A stretch of DNA of 64,000 bases from NCBI GenBank assembly GCA_000231825.2, contig JH720318.1:948539-1012538 (forward strand). The letters run 5' to 3'. The translations under genes were made by a program, and so were the position numbers. The notes below the pieces were generated by a model. It did no database searches. It was not told where the DNA came from and worked only from the letters and a program-made list of their open reading frames with translations. Source of the stretch: Tetrahymena elliotti 4EA. Its lineage: Eukaryota; Ciliophora; Oligohymenophorea; Hymenostomatida; Tetrahymenidae. Below, piece after piece: positions 37,553-50,848 of the stretch (within the stretch, counting starts at the first letter, position 1; each line of letters starts with the position of its first letter).

Positions 37553-39012
37553 AAACATATCTTTTATTTTGCCTAATAATTAAATTAATTGTAAATAAAA
37601 ATCAGTAAAATATAATATGTAAAATATTTTAAATCCTTCTTCTTAATACTTGTTTTTCCTAAACTATCTATTTATTATATATAATTTATTGTATTTGTAA
37701 TAATTATATTTATTCCAGCAAACAATTCCTAATCTTATTTATGTCTATTGAAAAATCCAATTTTTTATTCTTAAACTCGAATTAAAAATGTTTAGGATTT
37801 TAAACATTTAGCATAAAATTTATCTATTTTTATTTGTCATAGTTCTCATTAAAGTTTTATTTTTTAATTTTTACAACTTATTTTCAATATTTTTTTTAAA
37901 TTAGAACTGAAAGATAATTTACAATTATGGTTACGATTCATTTGATTTAAAAGCTCATTTTTTTTTACTTTAATTAACTAAATTTTAATCAATTAAATAA
38001 AGAGAAAATATATCAATTATTAATTTAAATTGATCTTTAAACTGATAAAATTATTTAAATAAATAAGTAAGGTAGTTAATTTTTATTTTTCTATTTAATT
38101 TGTTCTTTTTTTAGCATAAAAGTTTGAAATAATACAACTAAATAAAGTCATACATTTTATTGAGTCTTACAATAAATAAAATAAAGTATTTTATAAATTT
38201 AGGAAAAAAAAGATTTTACAAAAAATAAACATAATAAGGCTTATAAAATTTAAATTAAATATTTTTCTCAAGCAATTTAAAAATAAAGAATGAAGAAAAT
38301 GTATTGATTTTTTTTAGAAATTCTTAAATTATTCACTCGTTCTTCTCAGTATGATAAATTAAGAATAAGTAAATGTTATAATAAAGATAACATTTGTATA
38401 AAATAAATACATAAAAAAGGTTAGATAAATCAGAAAAAGTTTAATGCCTTTTTCTTAAAGGAAGAAAGTTTTATTATATTGCCTACCAAAATAAATTTTC
38501 CCCCCTTTGAAATTTCTAAAAAGTAATAAAAAAGGTTTTCTTTTTTAAAATATAAAAAATGGTTTAGATTTTTTGTTTGTTAAATCATTATATTTTGAGG
38601 TATATTTGTGATTGATTGTTTAATAAAATTACGTCTTTTAGGTTTTTTATTTCTTAATTAAACATAAATTTGAAACTAGATATAATCAACCATTAGAACC
38701 TATTTTTTCTAAGAATGACTTTTATTTATGAATGTGATAAGGGTAGAAAAGGTGATTTTCAATTGAATTGTGTTCTAATGAATTATCAGAAATCAGACAA
38801 ATGGTTAAATAAAGATAATTTTTTAGCAAACAATAAATAAAAATTTCAAAAAAGTTAGACGTAGAATAGATATTCATTGAGATTAGTTTAGTAGTAGCGT
38901 CAAAGAGGAAGTTAAATAATCAATTATAAAATAAACATAATAAAAAAAATTAATTTCTTAAAAAAGAAATAAAAAAATAATCTGAAAACGCTATAAAAAA
39001 TTTAATTAAAAT
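37553..39012. other. AT-rich spacer, no gene seen
   Basis: About 1.5 kb. A C-run (ttttcccccctttg) near 38497-38511 is odd in this composition, but no RNA gene could be recognised around it. Confidence 0.55.
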
Positions 39013-39303
39013 ATGAGCAGCATCAAGGATATCTTAAAGGACAAGAATAAACTTAAAAAAATTACTGAAGCAGCCTTCAAAGCAGTCGACACTGATGGCT
39101 CTGGTTACTTAGAAAAAAATGAACTTGAAAAGGTTATGATTAATGTTGCAATCGATATCGGTGTCGACAAACCTAGCAAAGAAGAAGTCGAAGAAGTTCT
39201 TAAAGAGCTTGATGAAGATGGTGATGGCAAGCTCTCTCAAGAAGAATTTTAAGTTCTTATTGAATAAGTTCTTGATATGATGGCTAATGCTGATGTATAA
39301 TGA
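39013..39303 (+). CDS. Small two-EF-hand calcium-binding protein
   Basis: Single exon, 96 residues, ATG 39013-39015, TGA 39301-39303 (TAA just before it is read as Gln). Two canonical EF-hand loops: DTDGSGYLEKNE (residues about 26-37) and DEDGDGKLSQEE (about 67-78), each with acidic ligands at positions 1, 3 and 12 and Gly at 6. Flanking helices are amphipathic. The size and arrangement resemble S100/calbindin-sized proteins or half a calmodulin; it is much smaller than the 23-25 kDa Tetrahymena TCBP proteins. No targeting signal. The GC-rich codon choices (AAG, GAC, ATC) suggest strong expression. It probably buffers or senses calcium in the cytosol. Confidence 0.9.
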
Positions 39304-40229
39304 AAATATATCTAACTTAGTATAAATATTAGCAATGTTTTAGGTTAAAAATTAAAGATTTCTTTGTAAGAATCCAAAAAATTATTACAAAGCATTTCGA
39401 TGACATTTTTTTTTTCAGAAATTGTAAGTATAATTATTTTATTTGTATTATTTTATTGCTTTGGTTTATGTCAGCGTAAAAAAATTATCTCCTTCTAGTT
39501 TTTAATATCTGCTAAGCTTTTATATTCCATTTTTACTTTCAATTTAGTCATTCTTTCATCAAAAATTTTTTACTTTTACATTTGATAACACTAATTAAAC
39601 TAATTTTTGGCAATAGTTGTTAACTACTTTTTTAGAAAGTGTGTATATTTGAGTAGAATCTCTGTCTATTTAAATTACATGTTGAGACTATAAAAAATAA
39701 GTAAATAAACAAACAATAATACATTAGATTGAAAACAACCTCAAGATAATAAATAAAACATAGATTTTGCAACTAATAAATATTTGAAAATTATGGAATT
39801 AGTTTGAAAATTTTTTGAGAATTTTAATGAAAAAAACAAAAAAGATTAGACAAAAATTTAATTCTATTTCAATATTATTATTTTATTGCTTTTAAAGACT
39901 TAAATGTTAAACATATTAGAAAAATCTTTTGTTGGATACTTTAAAATATAATTAATTTATAATGGTAATGATAATAAACATTAATTGAAAAATATATGAT
40001 TTTGAATGAATATTAGCAAAAAAGACTGAATATCTATCTATCTATTTATGATTATAGTTATTTATGCTTGCTTGATTCTATCTATATATCTATCAAATTC
40101 AAAGAGTAGTAAAAAAGAAGGAAAAAAACAAGATAAAGGAAATACATTGAAATAAAGAGGAAAAATAAAGAAAAATAAACATAATAAAATAAAAGTCAAA
40201 AAAGGTAATAAAATAAAGAAATTTATACA
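39304..40229. other. AT-rich spacer with TATC microsatellite
   Basis: Short TATC runs occur at about 40031-40046 and 40078-40094. Nothing else was recognised; the promoter of the next gene should lie here. Confidence 0.55.
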
Positions 40230-41478
40230 ATGATTAGCAAATTTAGATACTTGCACTGTGCTCGTAAGCTAGTCAAGTCAAGCGTTTAAGCTTTCGGAGG
40301 TGGACATCATCACCATGAATATGATTGGAGAGATGACCCAAAAGTTAATAAGGATATTGAAGAAGATATTAGAGATAGAGGATGGAACCCAGAAACCTAT
40401 GACTTCCCTTATACCAAAAAGCATGATGATTGGGTTTTTGATATTACCATGCCTTCTGCAAACTATCAAACCGATTTATCTGTTAATATTCACCCTGAAA
40501 ATAAAAAAATGTTACCCATGAAATAAATCATGAGAGTAAATAGCAATTATTCAATTTAGCTGATTAAAGCGATGATATTTTCTACATAAAGAGCATTTTT
40601 CATTCTGATAAATTCAAAACTGTTCTTTAAAATACTTAGACTCTTATTTAATATCATATTCTGATCATTTATTTCATTAATTTTAATTTTATAGCAATCT
40701 TATTGGGATGCTGAACATGATATGGCTCACGAATATGACTATGAATCTGAAGATCTTGATTTCTAATGCGAATCCTTCAAATCTTAGGTTTTTAATTATT
40801 TATTTATTGCACTTAAGGCGACTATCTTCTTGTTTTGATTTATAACATTAACGAATTATACCTAATAAAATTAATGCATAATCTTTGATTTCAAAGGAAT
40901 TTATAAAATTATTTGCATAGCCAAATGAATAAAAATTGATATTTCATACAAAAGAATTTAGTGCAAATACGAAACAAATAATCTCAACATTTTTTAAATT
41001 TATAAATCAGCATTTCAGAAAGAAAGGTCCCATCTCCTAATATTTGCTTCTTGGTTTCCTCCCCATTATTTACTTTGGTAAAATAAATATAATTTGATTG
41101 ATTAATATCTTCCACTTCAAGATAAAGATATAATAAGGAATATCTTATTCTAAATAGAAACAACTAATTGCTACTAAATTCATTTTATGAAAGATTCTAT
41201 TCAAATATATTAATTTTTTCTATTAAAAATTAGGTACTGAATTCTTCTACAATCACTATCCTGATGAAGATTACTGGAGAGTTGCTCATCCTCCCCCTCT
41301 TGACTACCCTGATACTGATGATACTGATGATACTGATACCTTCAAAGATTACAAGAGTTTCACTGGTAGAAGAATGGTCGACACCGGTATTGTTGATCCC
41401 TTATGGTATGATATTAGAGAAGGTAAGAAGGTTTACTATGACTGGGCTGGTGTTAATCAACCTATGGAAGATATTTGA
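40230..41478 (+). CDS. Mitochondrial inner-membrane protein, candidate respiratory-chain subunit
   Basis: Four exons: 40230-40535, 40695-40787, 41023-41077 and 41234-41478, exactly 233 codons (232 residues). The N-terminus (MISKFRYLHCARKLVKSSVQ) is a basic, amphipathic presequence. It is followed by AFGGGHHHHEYDWRDDPKV and by RGWNPETYDFPY, then one hydrophobic segment GPISQYLLLGFLPIIYFG (about 137-154) and the motif FFYNHYPDEDYWRVAHPPPL. A three-fold DTD repeat follows. Its layout (presequence, His-rich patch, one span, acidic/aromatic intermembrane-space tail) is that of accessory complex I or IV subunits; a loose likeness to NDUFB8 was noted but is not firm. High-expression codon use supports an abundant protein. 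Confidence 0.6.
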
Positions 41479-42584
41479 AAAAAATTTTAATACAATATAT
41501 AGTCTTTTAATACTAGAATAAAGAATATGCACTAAACAAAATTAAGATATAAATTTTATTTTTACTATATGTTAAATAATAAATAAGTGTGTATGGCTTT
41601 ACATTTAATTTATCCAACAAAAATCACTGATTTTTAAAAGCTAAAAAAATAAATAAATCAAATCTTTTTGTAATATCACCAACCAATAAAATGTAAAAAA
41701 ATATTCAAAAAATAATTAAAAATGTTTGAAATTTATTGATAAAAAAGTAATTGCTTGAAATTAAATAAAGAAAATAATTAAATAAAATGTAATAATTTAA
41801 ACAAGAGATATTTTTAAATTTGCAATTTAGTTTAAACTTCAGAGATTTAAGCCTGTAACTAAACACAATTATTATCAATCTGAAAATTGAGTACTTGAAA
41901 AATGCCATTAAATGCATTAACTCGAAAGGGCATTAATTATATTTATCATTTTTAGTAAAATTTATTTTAAATTTTAAGAAATTAAAAATTCAATCGATTG
42001 AATAAGATTTTAAATGAATAACTTAAAAATAAAAGAATAAGATTATCTGATGATTAAAATATTGATATTTTGGTAAAGAAAACATATAAATAAATAATCA
42101 TTTTAGGATTTAAGTTTTTCATTAATTAGATTTTTTTTTACTATTACTTTTTTACTTATCAGATGAAAAGTATTGGTTTTATTTTAAATATTTTTTTCTC
42201 TATTGATTAAATTTAGTTAAAGCAGGAATATAATTACCATTTGGGAAATAATTAGAGAAAGTTTTTACTCCATCTAAATTCCAAAGATTAAATGTTACTT
42301 ATTTTTCATACTATGTTATCTCATGATTATTCATTGATTGTTTATGTAAGATATCATGTCCTTTGTATATATCATTTTCAAAATATGTCAACCTTCTAAT
42401 ATTTGGATTTTTTATTTTCTTTTTAGAATAATCAGTTTTTACACTATATCTTCTTTTATTATCTTAAAATGTTTTCTAACTCCTGCCCTTTTTAAAATTT
42501 TCTTTTTAACAAAATTCTTATTCTTTAACAGAATCTTATTAATTCTTTTATTTAAATATAAAATTGTTTAATATAGTTTATCTA
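41479..42584. other. AT-rich spacer between convergent genes
   Basis: No coding frame or repeat of note. Confidence 0.55.
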
Positions 42585-45500
42585 TCATAAATAAAGTCTT
42601 TCAGTTATTAAAAAATTGGAAAAACTTTAATTTTATTTATTAAATAAAAATAATGAAAAAACTTATAAATTTACCATTTCTTTCATAAAAGCAGTAAATT
42701 CTGTTCTTTCTGCAGAACTCTAGTATTATGTCACTCCCCTAGATATAGCCTTTGGAGTATTTGTTTAGTTATTAAATGAATTTAGGATATTAATACTTAA
42801 ATTATCTTCTTAAAGATTAACCTTGAACTAAGAATCTTTAGGAGACTAAGCCTGAATCTCATTTCTATAATTTGACTAGCTAGTTTTTCTAGTTTTATCT
42901 TCCATTGTTGTGAATCCATTAAGCAATGAAAATTTAGATGCTGTATAGGTAATTTACTATTCTGGAGAAGATGGAATTTCTAAATCTTTTTCCTAATTAT
43001 TTAATGCAGACATCTTTGAATTTATAACTTCTTCATTTTTAAGACTTGACTTTTCAATGGTATCCTCATCTTCATCATCCTCATCGTCATCATCGTCATC
43101 ATCATCTTATACAGATGCTTGTTCTGTAAATTCATCAGGGTTTTATAGACTTTACAGATCATAGTTTTATTAAATTTATTCTGCCTTCTCTTGAATTTGT
43201 TGAAAGCTTGAAAAAATTCTTACCTTTTAATTTTTCTTTCTATTTAACGAAAACTATCTTTCTTAAAAAACTGAATAGTTAAATTTAGCAAACAAAAAAG
43301 GATTTTTTTAATTGAAATGAGCAAGAGGGCATCCACTTTCAAAATGGCTACAACTTTAGCATATTTAGCATACTTATTAGATAGGACTATAATCAGAGTA
43401 TATTAAAATTTTATCTTTTATTTCACAAAATTTTTCAAAGTCTTATGGATTATTTTTAATTATATTTAAAAAACTCTCTCTCCTTAACTTAAGCACTGTT
43501 GAAAACTATTTTGATTTTGCCGTGTACTCTCTTCCCATCCCAGTAAAAAAATTTAATTCACCAAAAACAGAACCTTTTCTATGAGATTAGATTAACTTTG
43601 ATTACTTTTCTATTTTATTATCTCTTTTAAAAGTTTTGTTGTTGAAATAATACTTAAAAATACTTTGTAAATAATTACATTTATTTATCTGAAGTTAATT
43701 TATCATTTTCTTTTTAGCTTAGGTATTTTATGCTTTAAAATAGGTCAACTATTTTAGTTATTTAAAAGAAATATCTCAAAACAAGCTTGAAAAAATAACT
43801 AACTTACTTTATCCAGAAACTAAAAAAATTAGTGAGGAGTCTCCTATTTCTTCTTCATTAAACAAAATCTAATTTGGTGAATAGAATTCTTCTTATAACT
43901 CTAAGCAAACTTAGATGATGGTGCTTTCACTAAAATTGTTCATCAAACATTTTATTTTTGAAATAACATTTTTATTAAATTCAATTTTTATTTCATTTTG
44001 TAAATCTGGAGATATTTTCTATAAGACAGTAAACTCATCTTCAGATTTTTACTTCATGCTTCGTAAGTAAAGATATTCTATATCTAAGTTTACCCTAGCT
44101 TTCAAATCTCTATTTTTATTATTAAAAAAAAATTAAATGTATTTTGAAATAGTATTATGTGAAAATCTAGGTTTTGCAATAATTAAAACCTTTTTGTAAT
44201 AGCATTTTAATCAAATTTTTACTTAGTGATATGCTTTCTTTTCATATATTTGTTGATGACGTTTATATCTCTCAGTTTATTTTCATTTAATTTATTCATC
44301 TCCTCAAGAATGATACCAATCATGTTTACCATATAACCAAAAATAGTTATAATAAATATCATAGCTATTGAAGTAAAAAACATTTCTAAAATTGTACCTG
44401 CTAGATTAGAACCAGTAGCCATTAATGTGAAGGCCCAATAAAACGAATTCAAATATAATTCCCACCATAATTCAGTAGATCCTATACAATTATGAATCCA
44501 CGAGTGTTCATTATCTAAATAAGATTAATCTATAACTGATACAATATACCAAATACACGCTATAACATGGCCTATAAGGAATAAATTTACTATCAAATTA
44601 ATAAGTTAAATGTAAAAAAAGTTATCTAAAATCATCATTAAGTTCTTTTCCATTTCTTATTTATCCCTGTAAATATTAACTATTTTCAAAAAAATAGGTA
44701 CTCTGAACAGCATCAAGCTTGTTATCGAATGATTATTAGGACTAACCAAAAGTACGAGAGGGACTACATCATAAATTAGCTATTTTTTAAAGTACAAATT
44801 GAATACTTGTAATCTTGTATTGAATAAATCAGTTTTGTAAAATGTAGCTGTATTCAGCTTGAGAAGTATTTCTAACAACCATACATAAAAAGTAAAGTCT
44901 AGTATATAATTTTCAATTTATTTATTTTCTTTAGTAGCTGAAAAAACTATAATAAATGATAAAGTTAACATAAAATAGTAGTTATAAAAGATTAAGAATA
45001 GTTTCCAATAGAAAAGCAAATTATTTTATGGTGATATCATGTTGAAATTCCATTTTTTTAAAGCTTTGAATGAAATTAATTTGGAAAATCCTTTGCAATT
45101 AAGAAAATGTAATATCCTGCTTGATAATTTTTTGTTATCTTTTAAATTTCCATCTGATTTATCATTTATCATTTTACGAATAATTGGATTTTTATTCAGT
45201 TAAATAGATTTTCCAAATAATGTATACTATTATATGAAGCAATTTACTCTCTTTTTAACATTCATAATTACATTTAAATTATTGCTTGTTAAGTTTTAAG
45301 TCAATCTTATTTACCCTTTAGTTAATCCTAAAGTAGCACTTTCATTCTTGCAGGTTACTAGTTAAGAAATATTTTACTAACTACTTTTTTTGGGCATAAA
45401 AAAAAGTTAATTTTTTGAAAAATCAGGGTGTCGAGTTGCTGATAATTCTTCAAGATTCAATTCTTTGTTATTATCTTTGTCAGCGATAGAGTCTTCTTAC

Positions 45501-45727
45501 ATATCTTTGTTATCAAAAAAGTCAATCCTTGGAGAGAACGCATCAATTTATTTTACTTTTAAATAGTTAACTTGATCTATAAACTAAGGTGATTTTAACT
45601 ATTATGCAGAAAACATATCTACAATATCAGATTAAAAAGATTCCTCTTTCCTTCTACTTATCTTCTACAGCTCTCTCCATTCTTAATTTGATTATTAGTT
45701 AAATATTTAACCCTGCAGATTATGCAT
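42585..45727 (-). CDS. Cyclic-nucleotide-gated-type (CNG/EAG/HCN superfamily) cation channel
   Basis: ATG 45725-45727; ends at TGA 42585-42587, or 42601-42603 if a last intron is used. Introns include 44167-44222 and others near 43550-43830 whose joins are not all settled. The N-terminal 215 residues are soluble, then six membrane segments: S1 about LIFYNYYFMLTLSFIIVF, S4 LMLFRVPIFLKIVNIYRD with few basic residues, S5 LINLIVNLFLIGHVIACIWY. The pore helix and filter read NSFYWAFTLMATGSNLAG. S6 is IAMIFIITIFGYMVNMIGII. The C-linker (ISKYIQFFFNNKNRDLKARV) leads to a cyclic-nucleotide-binding fold with FLVSGQ and GSVFGELNFFTGMGREY. The tail is acidic (Asp/Glu run at about 43060-43110). It should be a membrane cation channel; ligand and selectivity are unknown. 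Confidence 0.85.
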
Positions 45728-47068
45728 ATTATTTTATATAAAATGAGGTTTAAAGTTAGTTTAATATATCTTTAATTTAATTAAATGCGTTAATATTAAA
45801 TTAAATATTAATCAATACTTTGATTCTACATTTTAAATTAACATATATATTATCAGTTCATTAAACCAGAAGTATAAAACTTTTATCATTTATTAATAAA
45901 CTTTGTGGAGGATTTAATACCTTAAATCAGTATTCAGTATTACCATATTAATATTTAAAAAAGCTTTTCAATCAGTAACAATAAAATAATTAAGAAAAAT
46001 TTAAATAAATTATATAATTCATTCATAAATGCTGCTTAAACAAATCTCCTAATGCAATATTAAATTCTTAAAATAAAAATTGATTTAGTGTAAGAATTTT
46101 TATAAATTTTTTTTTTTTTGTGTATAAATGTGTGTGCGTTTTTTTTTTCATGTTTTTTAGAATAAATTAATTTGAAATATTAAAAAAACTTGTTTAATTT
46201 TGATCAAAAAGTAATGTTTTATCTTTTATTTATTTAGTTCACAAAAATTTATTAACTATTTGAAATAAATTGTAAATTTCTTGGTTTTTTATTTTTTAAT
46301 ATATTTTCTACCCAAAACAATATAAAAATAATTTTTTTGTTGAAAAATTAAAACTATTTTAATGATTTAGTACTCCCTTTTTTTTATTTCAATAATTATG
46401 TTCTTAAACTTATTCTTTATTAAAATCTATTAATTCTATTAAATCAATTGTAAATATGTTTATTTATTAATTTTAAAAAATACTTTGTTTTTGAATAAAA
46501 TAATTTTCAAAAATATTAATTTCTTCTTCAACAATAAAAATTAATTTTTTACTAAATATTTTTTTTTACTTTTTTTATATTTACAACTTTTTTAGAATTA
46601 TTTTATTAACATTTCTTTTTATGTTTCTTAAAAATAAATTTTATTGAATGAAGAAATTTATTTGATTTATTAATGTAAATTAAAAACTTGTTTACTCTTT
46701 CTTTCAATTAAAATATTTCATTTATTATTAATTGATTTAAAATTAAAAGAAAAAGAATTAATCAGTTTAAGTTTTAAAAATATTTAATGGTTTAGAAAAA
46801 ATAAAAATTTATTTATTTTCTAATAATCATAGTTTTTTCAAATAGCTTTTTAAATTGATAATTAGTTTTAAAATCATTTTTGTTTTATTTGAATTATTTT
46901 AAAAATAAATTTTATTTTTTACAGAAATATATTTTACTTTGAATTCATATAACTTTAAAAAAATATTGACTTAAATATCTTTTTATTTCTTTAAATTAAC
47001 AATATTGAAAAAATTTAATATTAATTATCATTAGATAAAGAAAGCAAGCTAACTAAAAAACTTAGGAA
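45728..47068. other. AT-rich divergent spacer
   Basis: Very low in complexity. A short TG-rich run (tgtgtataaatgtgtgtgcg) lies at about 46119-46138. No gene seen. Confidence 0.6.
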
Positions 47069-49838
47069 ATGGATCCTTTAGATATTGACTCAAGTGCATT
47101 TGACCCATAGAAATACATTACACATTTCTTAAGGGAACGCTCTATTTAAGAGCTTATTAGAAAGAATAACACAGTTTAATAAGAGATAAAAAATTATGAT
47201 TAGGAAATCCAATCGTTAGTGTTTTAGAATTACTCTCGTTTTATCAGTTCTATTGACACAGTTAAAAAAATGAAGAGTGATATATTTAAAGTTGATGACA
47301 AAATGAAGATTTTAGAAGAGTCTATGAATAAAATTACTAGCTTATCAACAAAGGTAGATGAATCACTTAGCGTTAAGAGAAACGAAATTCAAAAACTAAA
47401 TACTATTAAAGTTGATTTAGAAAAGCTGAATATGCTCTGCAGATTCCCTGAAATTTTAGCTGAGGATTTATAAGCTTACAAATAGATGGTAGATAAAGGA
47501 GAAATCTATTATGCTAATATTTTTAATAATTCAATTGAAGCCTACAAAGTATTTATTTATTTATTCCTTCAATTTTATTTTAGAAAAATAATTCAAATAA
47601 TAATGATAAAATACAAATTATTAGGAATGCTTTAAAAAACTTGATGAATTTTAAGAAGAACCACTTATTAAGCCAATTTATAAAGACTCTATTGATAAGG
47701 TTGAAGAAACCAGAAGTGTTCTCTGGAAAATTTAAAATTCTTACAAGCCACAAACTTAGTTAGTAAGTTTATTGAAACCTATTCAAAATTAGGTTGGTTA
47801 AATAAACACATCAGAATTAAGACACGTAACTAATAAGCTAATACAAATGATGTAAGACTAGGAATCTGTGCTCAGAAATTATTTAAAAATTGTGAAAGAT
47901 AGATTTAAATAAATGACCCAAGACATAATTAATTCATCTTTAACATATAGCTACACTTAGAATTAGAATCATAATAATGATTTCAACTACTCAGATAAAT
48001 TAGAATCTTTTTTGAAGTCTAAAAAGTATATAGTAAGTATGGAAGAATTAGGTCTATTCTTTAAGCAAATCTAAAATGATATTGTTGAAATGGAATAAGG
48101 ATAGGAAGGAACAATTATCTGGTTAATTAACTAGCTTATCCATAAAATTTTCTCTGAATTAAAAATTGAATTGCAGTTTTTACTAAAAGATTTAGGTGAT
48201 AACATCAGATACTTCAGTTAAAGAGATGAAATTATTGAATAGACTATTAGAGAAATCTTTATGTACATTTTAGAAGAAATCAATACAAAGATGTCTAAAA
48301 AAATAACAAACATTGAAGTAAAAAAATATTTAAAAATACAATTTAATTTTATTTATATATCATTATTAATTAGGTTAGTGAATGCTTTAAATTGCTTAAC
48401 AACTGTTTTGCTGATATTATTTTTAACAACCCATTGATAAAGCGTAATTTTAAGACCAGTGTATCAGATAAATTTTCTGAATTAGTTGAAAAAGTTTGCA
48501 GAGGTCAAGTTCTAAACTGTTTCACTAACTTACGTTAAGAATATTTAAAGTTGGTCATTTAATGCAAAGAGCAATGCTTGCAAATCGAATAAGAAAATAT
48601 CATTCCTAAAATCAAAAATAGTTTTGCTGAGGCTGAATCATTTACTTATAAAGAAATTATGTACTTAACAGATATTATGAAAAATAAATTAGATTGCATG
48701 ATTTAATGGACATGCCTTGAGCTAAAGTCTTTCCTCTACTGGGATGTTTAATATCTTAGAACTCATGATGTATTTATAGGATTGATTAACATATAAATTG
48801 CAGAATTTGCTAAATTAGTATTCAAAATAATTACTTTGAGATAAAACTAAGTTTCTGTTGAAAATCTTTCTTTGCTTAATAATTTAGCTACCAGTTAGCA
48901 ACAATTAAAGGAAACAAATCCCCTCTTTACAGATCTCCTTAAAAATTATAAAGCAGCTCCTGAAAATACAACTTATTTCATTTTTGCTAACTAATTTTTG
49001 CAAATATATGAAAACAAATAAATAAATAGGATTTATGAAGTTCTGATCCAGTCAAACGAATAATCTATTAAGTCTTTATTTAATCTTTAACATGGACTTT
49101 ATGAGTATTTACTAAATTACCATTTTAACAAATTAAAATAATTTTTTTTTAATTAGATTTTATGAGCAAGAAATAGGTATTATTGATGGATAAGTTATTC
49201 CTAAATTGAAATAAGAGTGTAAATATGAACATAGTTTAAATTATGTTAATTACGTTTAGGCTTTAAGTGAGGAAGTTTTACTTAGTCTTGGTGAATACTT
49301 CCATGATTAAAACTGGACATCAGCAAATAACACTGCATAACCAGCTGAAATAAGCATCCAAATAATTTAATTAGCAGAGAAAGTTAGACAAATTCTTCTA
49401 GAACTAGATTTGTTTTTCCCAGATGCCAAAAGAGGTTTGACAAAAAAAGGTTCATTTATTAAATAAGATAGTGATTTAAATATTGAAGTTTAGCGTATAC
49501 TAGTTAAAAAGAGTAAAGTTTTTGATCCATCAAAACTACTATTTAACAGAAATAGCTTGATGGTTTGTATTTTGAAAGCTATTCTTAAAGCATTGATTGA
49601 AAGGGTCAGAAAAGTTAAATTTTACTCTAAGTTTGGATATCAAAAATTATAATGTGATCTCTTTTTCATTGTTTAAATTTTTTATGAAATGATATCTGAT
49701 GATGACGAAAATTTTGTAATTGCATCTTATTATGAAATGATTGAAAGTGCAAAAGACAACACATTAGAAGTATCTTCTTTAGAATAAAGTATTCTAGATT
49801 AAATTTCTATCTCAAGAAGAACTTAGTTAAAATTATGA
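47069..49838 (+). CDS. VPS51: VPS51, GARP/EARP tethering-complex subunit
   Basis: Four exons, 861 residues; introns 47549-47624, 48318-48373 and 49105-49156; ATG 47069-47071, TGA 49836-49838; exact codon total. The N-terminal block LDIDSSAFDPQKYITHFLRE, then LVFQNYSRFISSIDTVKKMK, VDESLSVKRNEIQKLNTIKV and MLCRFPEIL is the VPS51 signature. Most of the remaining 700 residues are helical, as expected for a CATCHR-family tether. VPS51 joins VPS52, VPS53 and VPS54 (GARP, trans-Golgi) or the EARP variant, receives endosome-derived vesicles and binds SNAREs. Length is similar to the animal protein. Not cross-checked against Dor1/Exo84-type relatives, but the N-terminal motif is specific. Confidence 0.93.
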
Positions 49839-50848
49839 AAATACACTACTTCTTAATTATACTTTTAATCATTATTTTGTACAACAAATTTTTTCAAGGA
49901 ATTTAACTTAATATTAAATTTACCTATTAACCTAATTTTTTAAAAATATTAAAATTAGAATAAATATTTTAAATAATTTCTTCATTAATAAATTTAATAT
50001 TTCTAACTACTATTTATTTGTTACTTCTTATAAGATAGCAATTATAGTAATTAAAATTTGTAAATAAATTATTAGAGGAAAATGTGTAAATCAAATAGAT
50101 TTTAATAAGTACAATTTTAAAGATTGTTTATTGATTTAAATAAATTGATTTTGATGCTATTAATTTTTCAAAGATATTTTTTTATTATTTATTTTTAGTC
50201 ACTAAAAAAATAAAAGATACTGTCTATTTTCAAAAACACTGTAATCGACAATAAAAACTTTTAAGATATTAAATTTAGTAAAAGAATTAGTAAAATGCAA
50301 TTTAATCTATTAATTTTTTGTTTTAAAATATAAAGTAAAATATTTATATTTAAAATTATTATTCTAATAAAACCAGAAAGTATTTTATTAGAATATGTAG
50401 TCAAGCACTATCATTAAACAATAACATTAGATATAATAATAAATTTCGCAAAGTAAGTAAATTCCAAAGTAAATCCAAACAAATTGATTTCATAGCTACT
50501 TACAATCAATAAAATTTGTTTTGTGTTTATTACTTTAATTTTAAGGCTCATCAATTGAGTAAATTTAATACCAATTATTTTTTTGAAGGTTGTTATAAGT
50601 AATTTTTTACCTTTGTTATCAAATAATTAATATTTATTAATTTAAGTAAATATAGAGAGCAATAGATTAGATATTTAGTAAAAAAAATAAATTCCTATAA
50701 TAAAAAGGGAGTTTGATTTAATAGTCAATTAGCATCCATATTTACTTGCTTTAAGCATCTTTAACATAGCGTAAAAGCCAGAATTTTAATAAAAAAGTTA
50801 AATTGAAGTTTAGGATTTCTAAGTAAAAAAAATAATAAGTCTAATCAT
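49839..50848. other. AT-rich spacer, no gene seen
   Basis: Between two rightward genes; no element recognised. Confidence 0.55.

Noticed and set aside
38490..38520. C-run in AT-rich spacer as a possible small RNA gene
   Set aside because: No stem structure, tRNA boxes or snRNA motifs could be identified around it.
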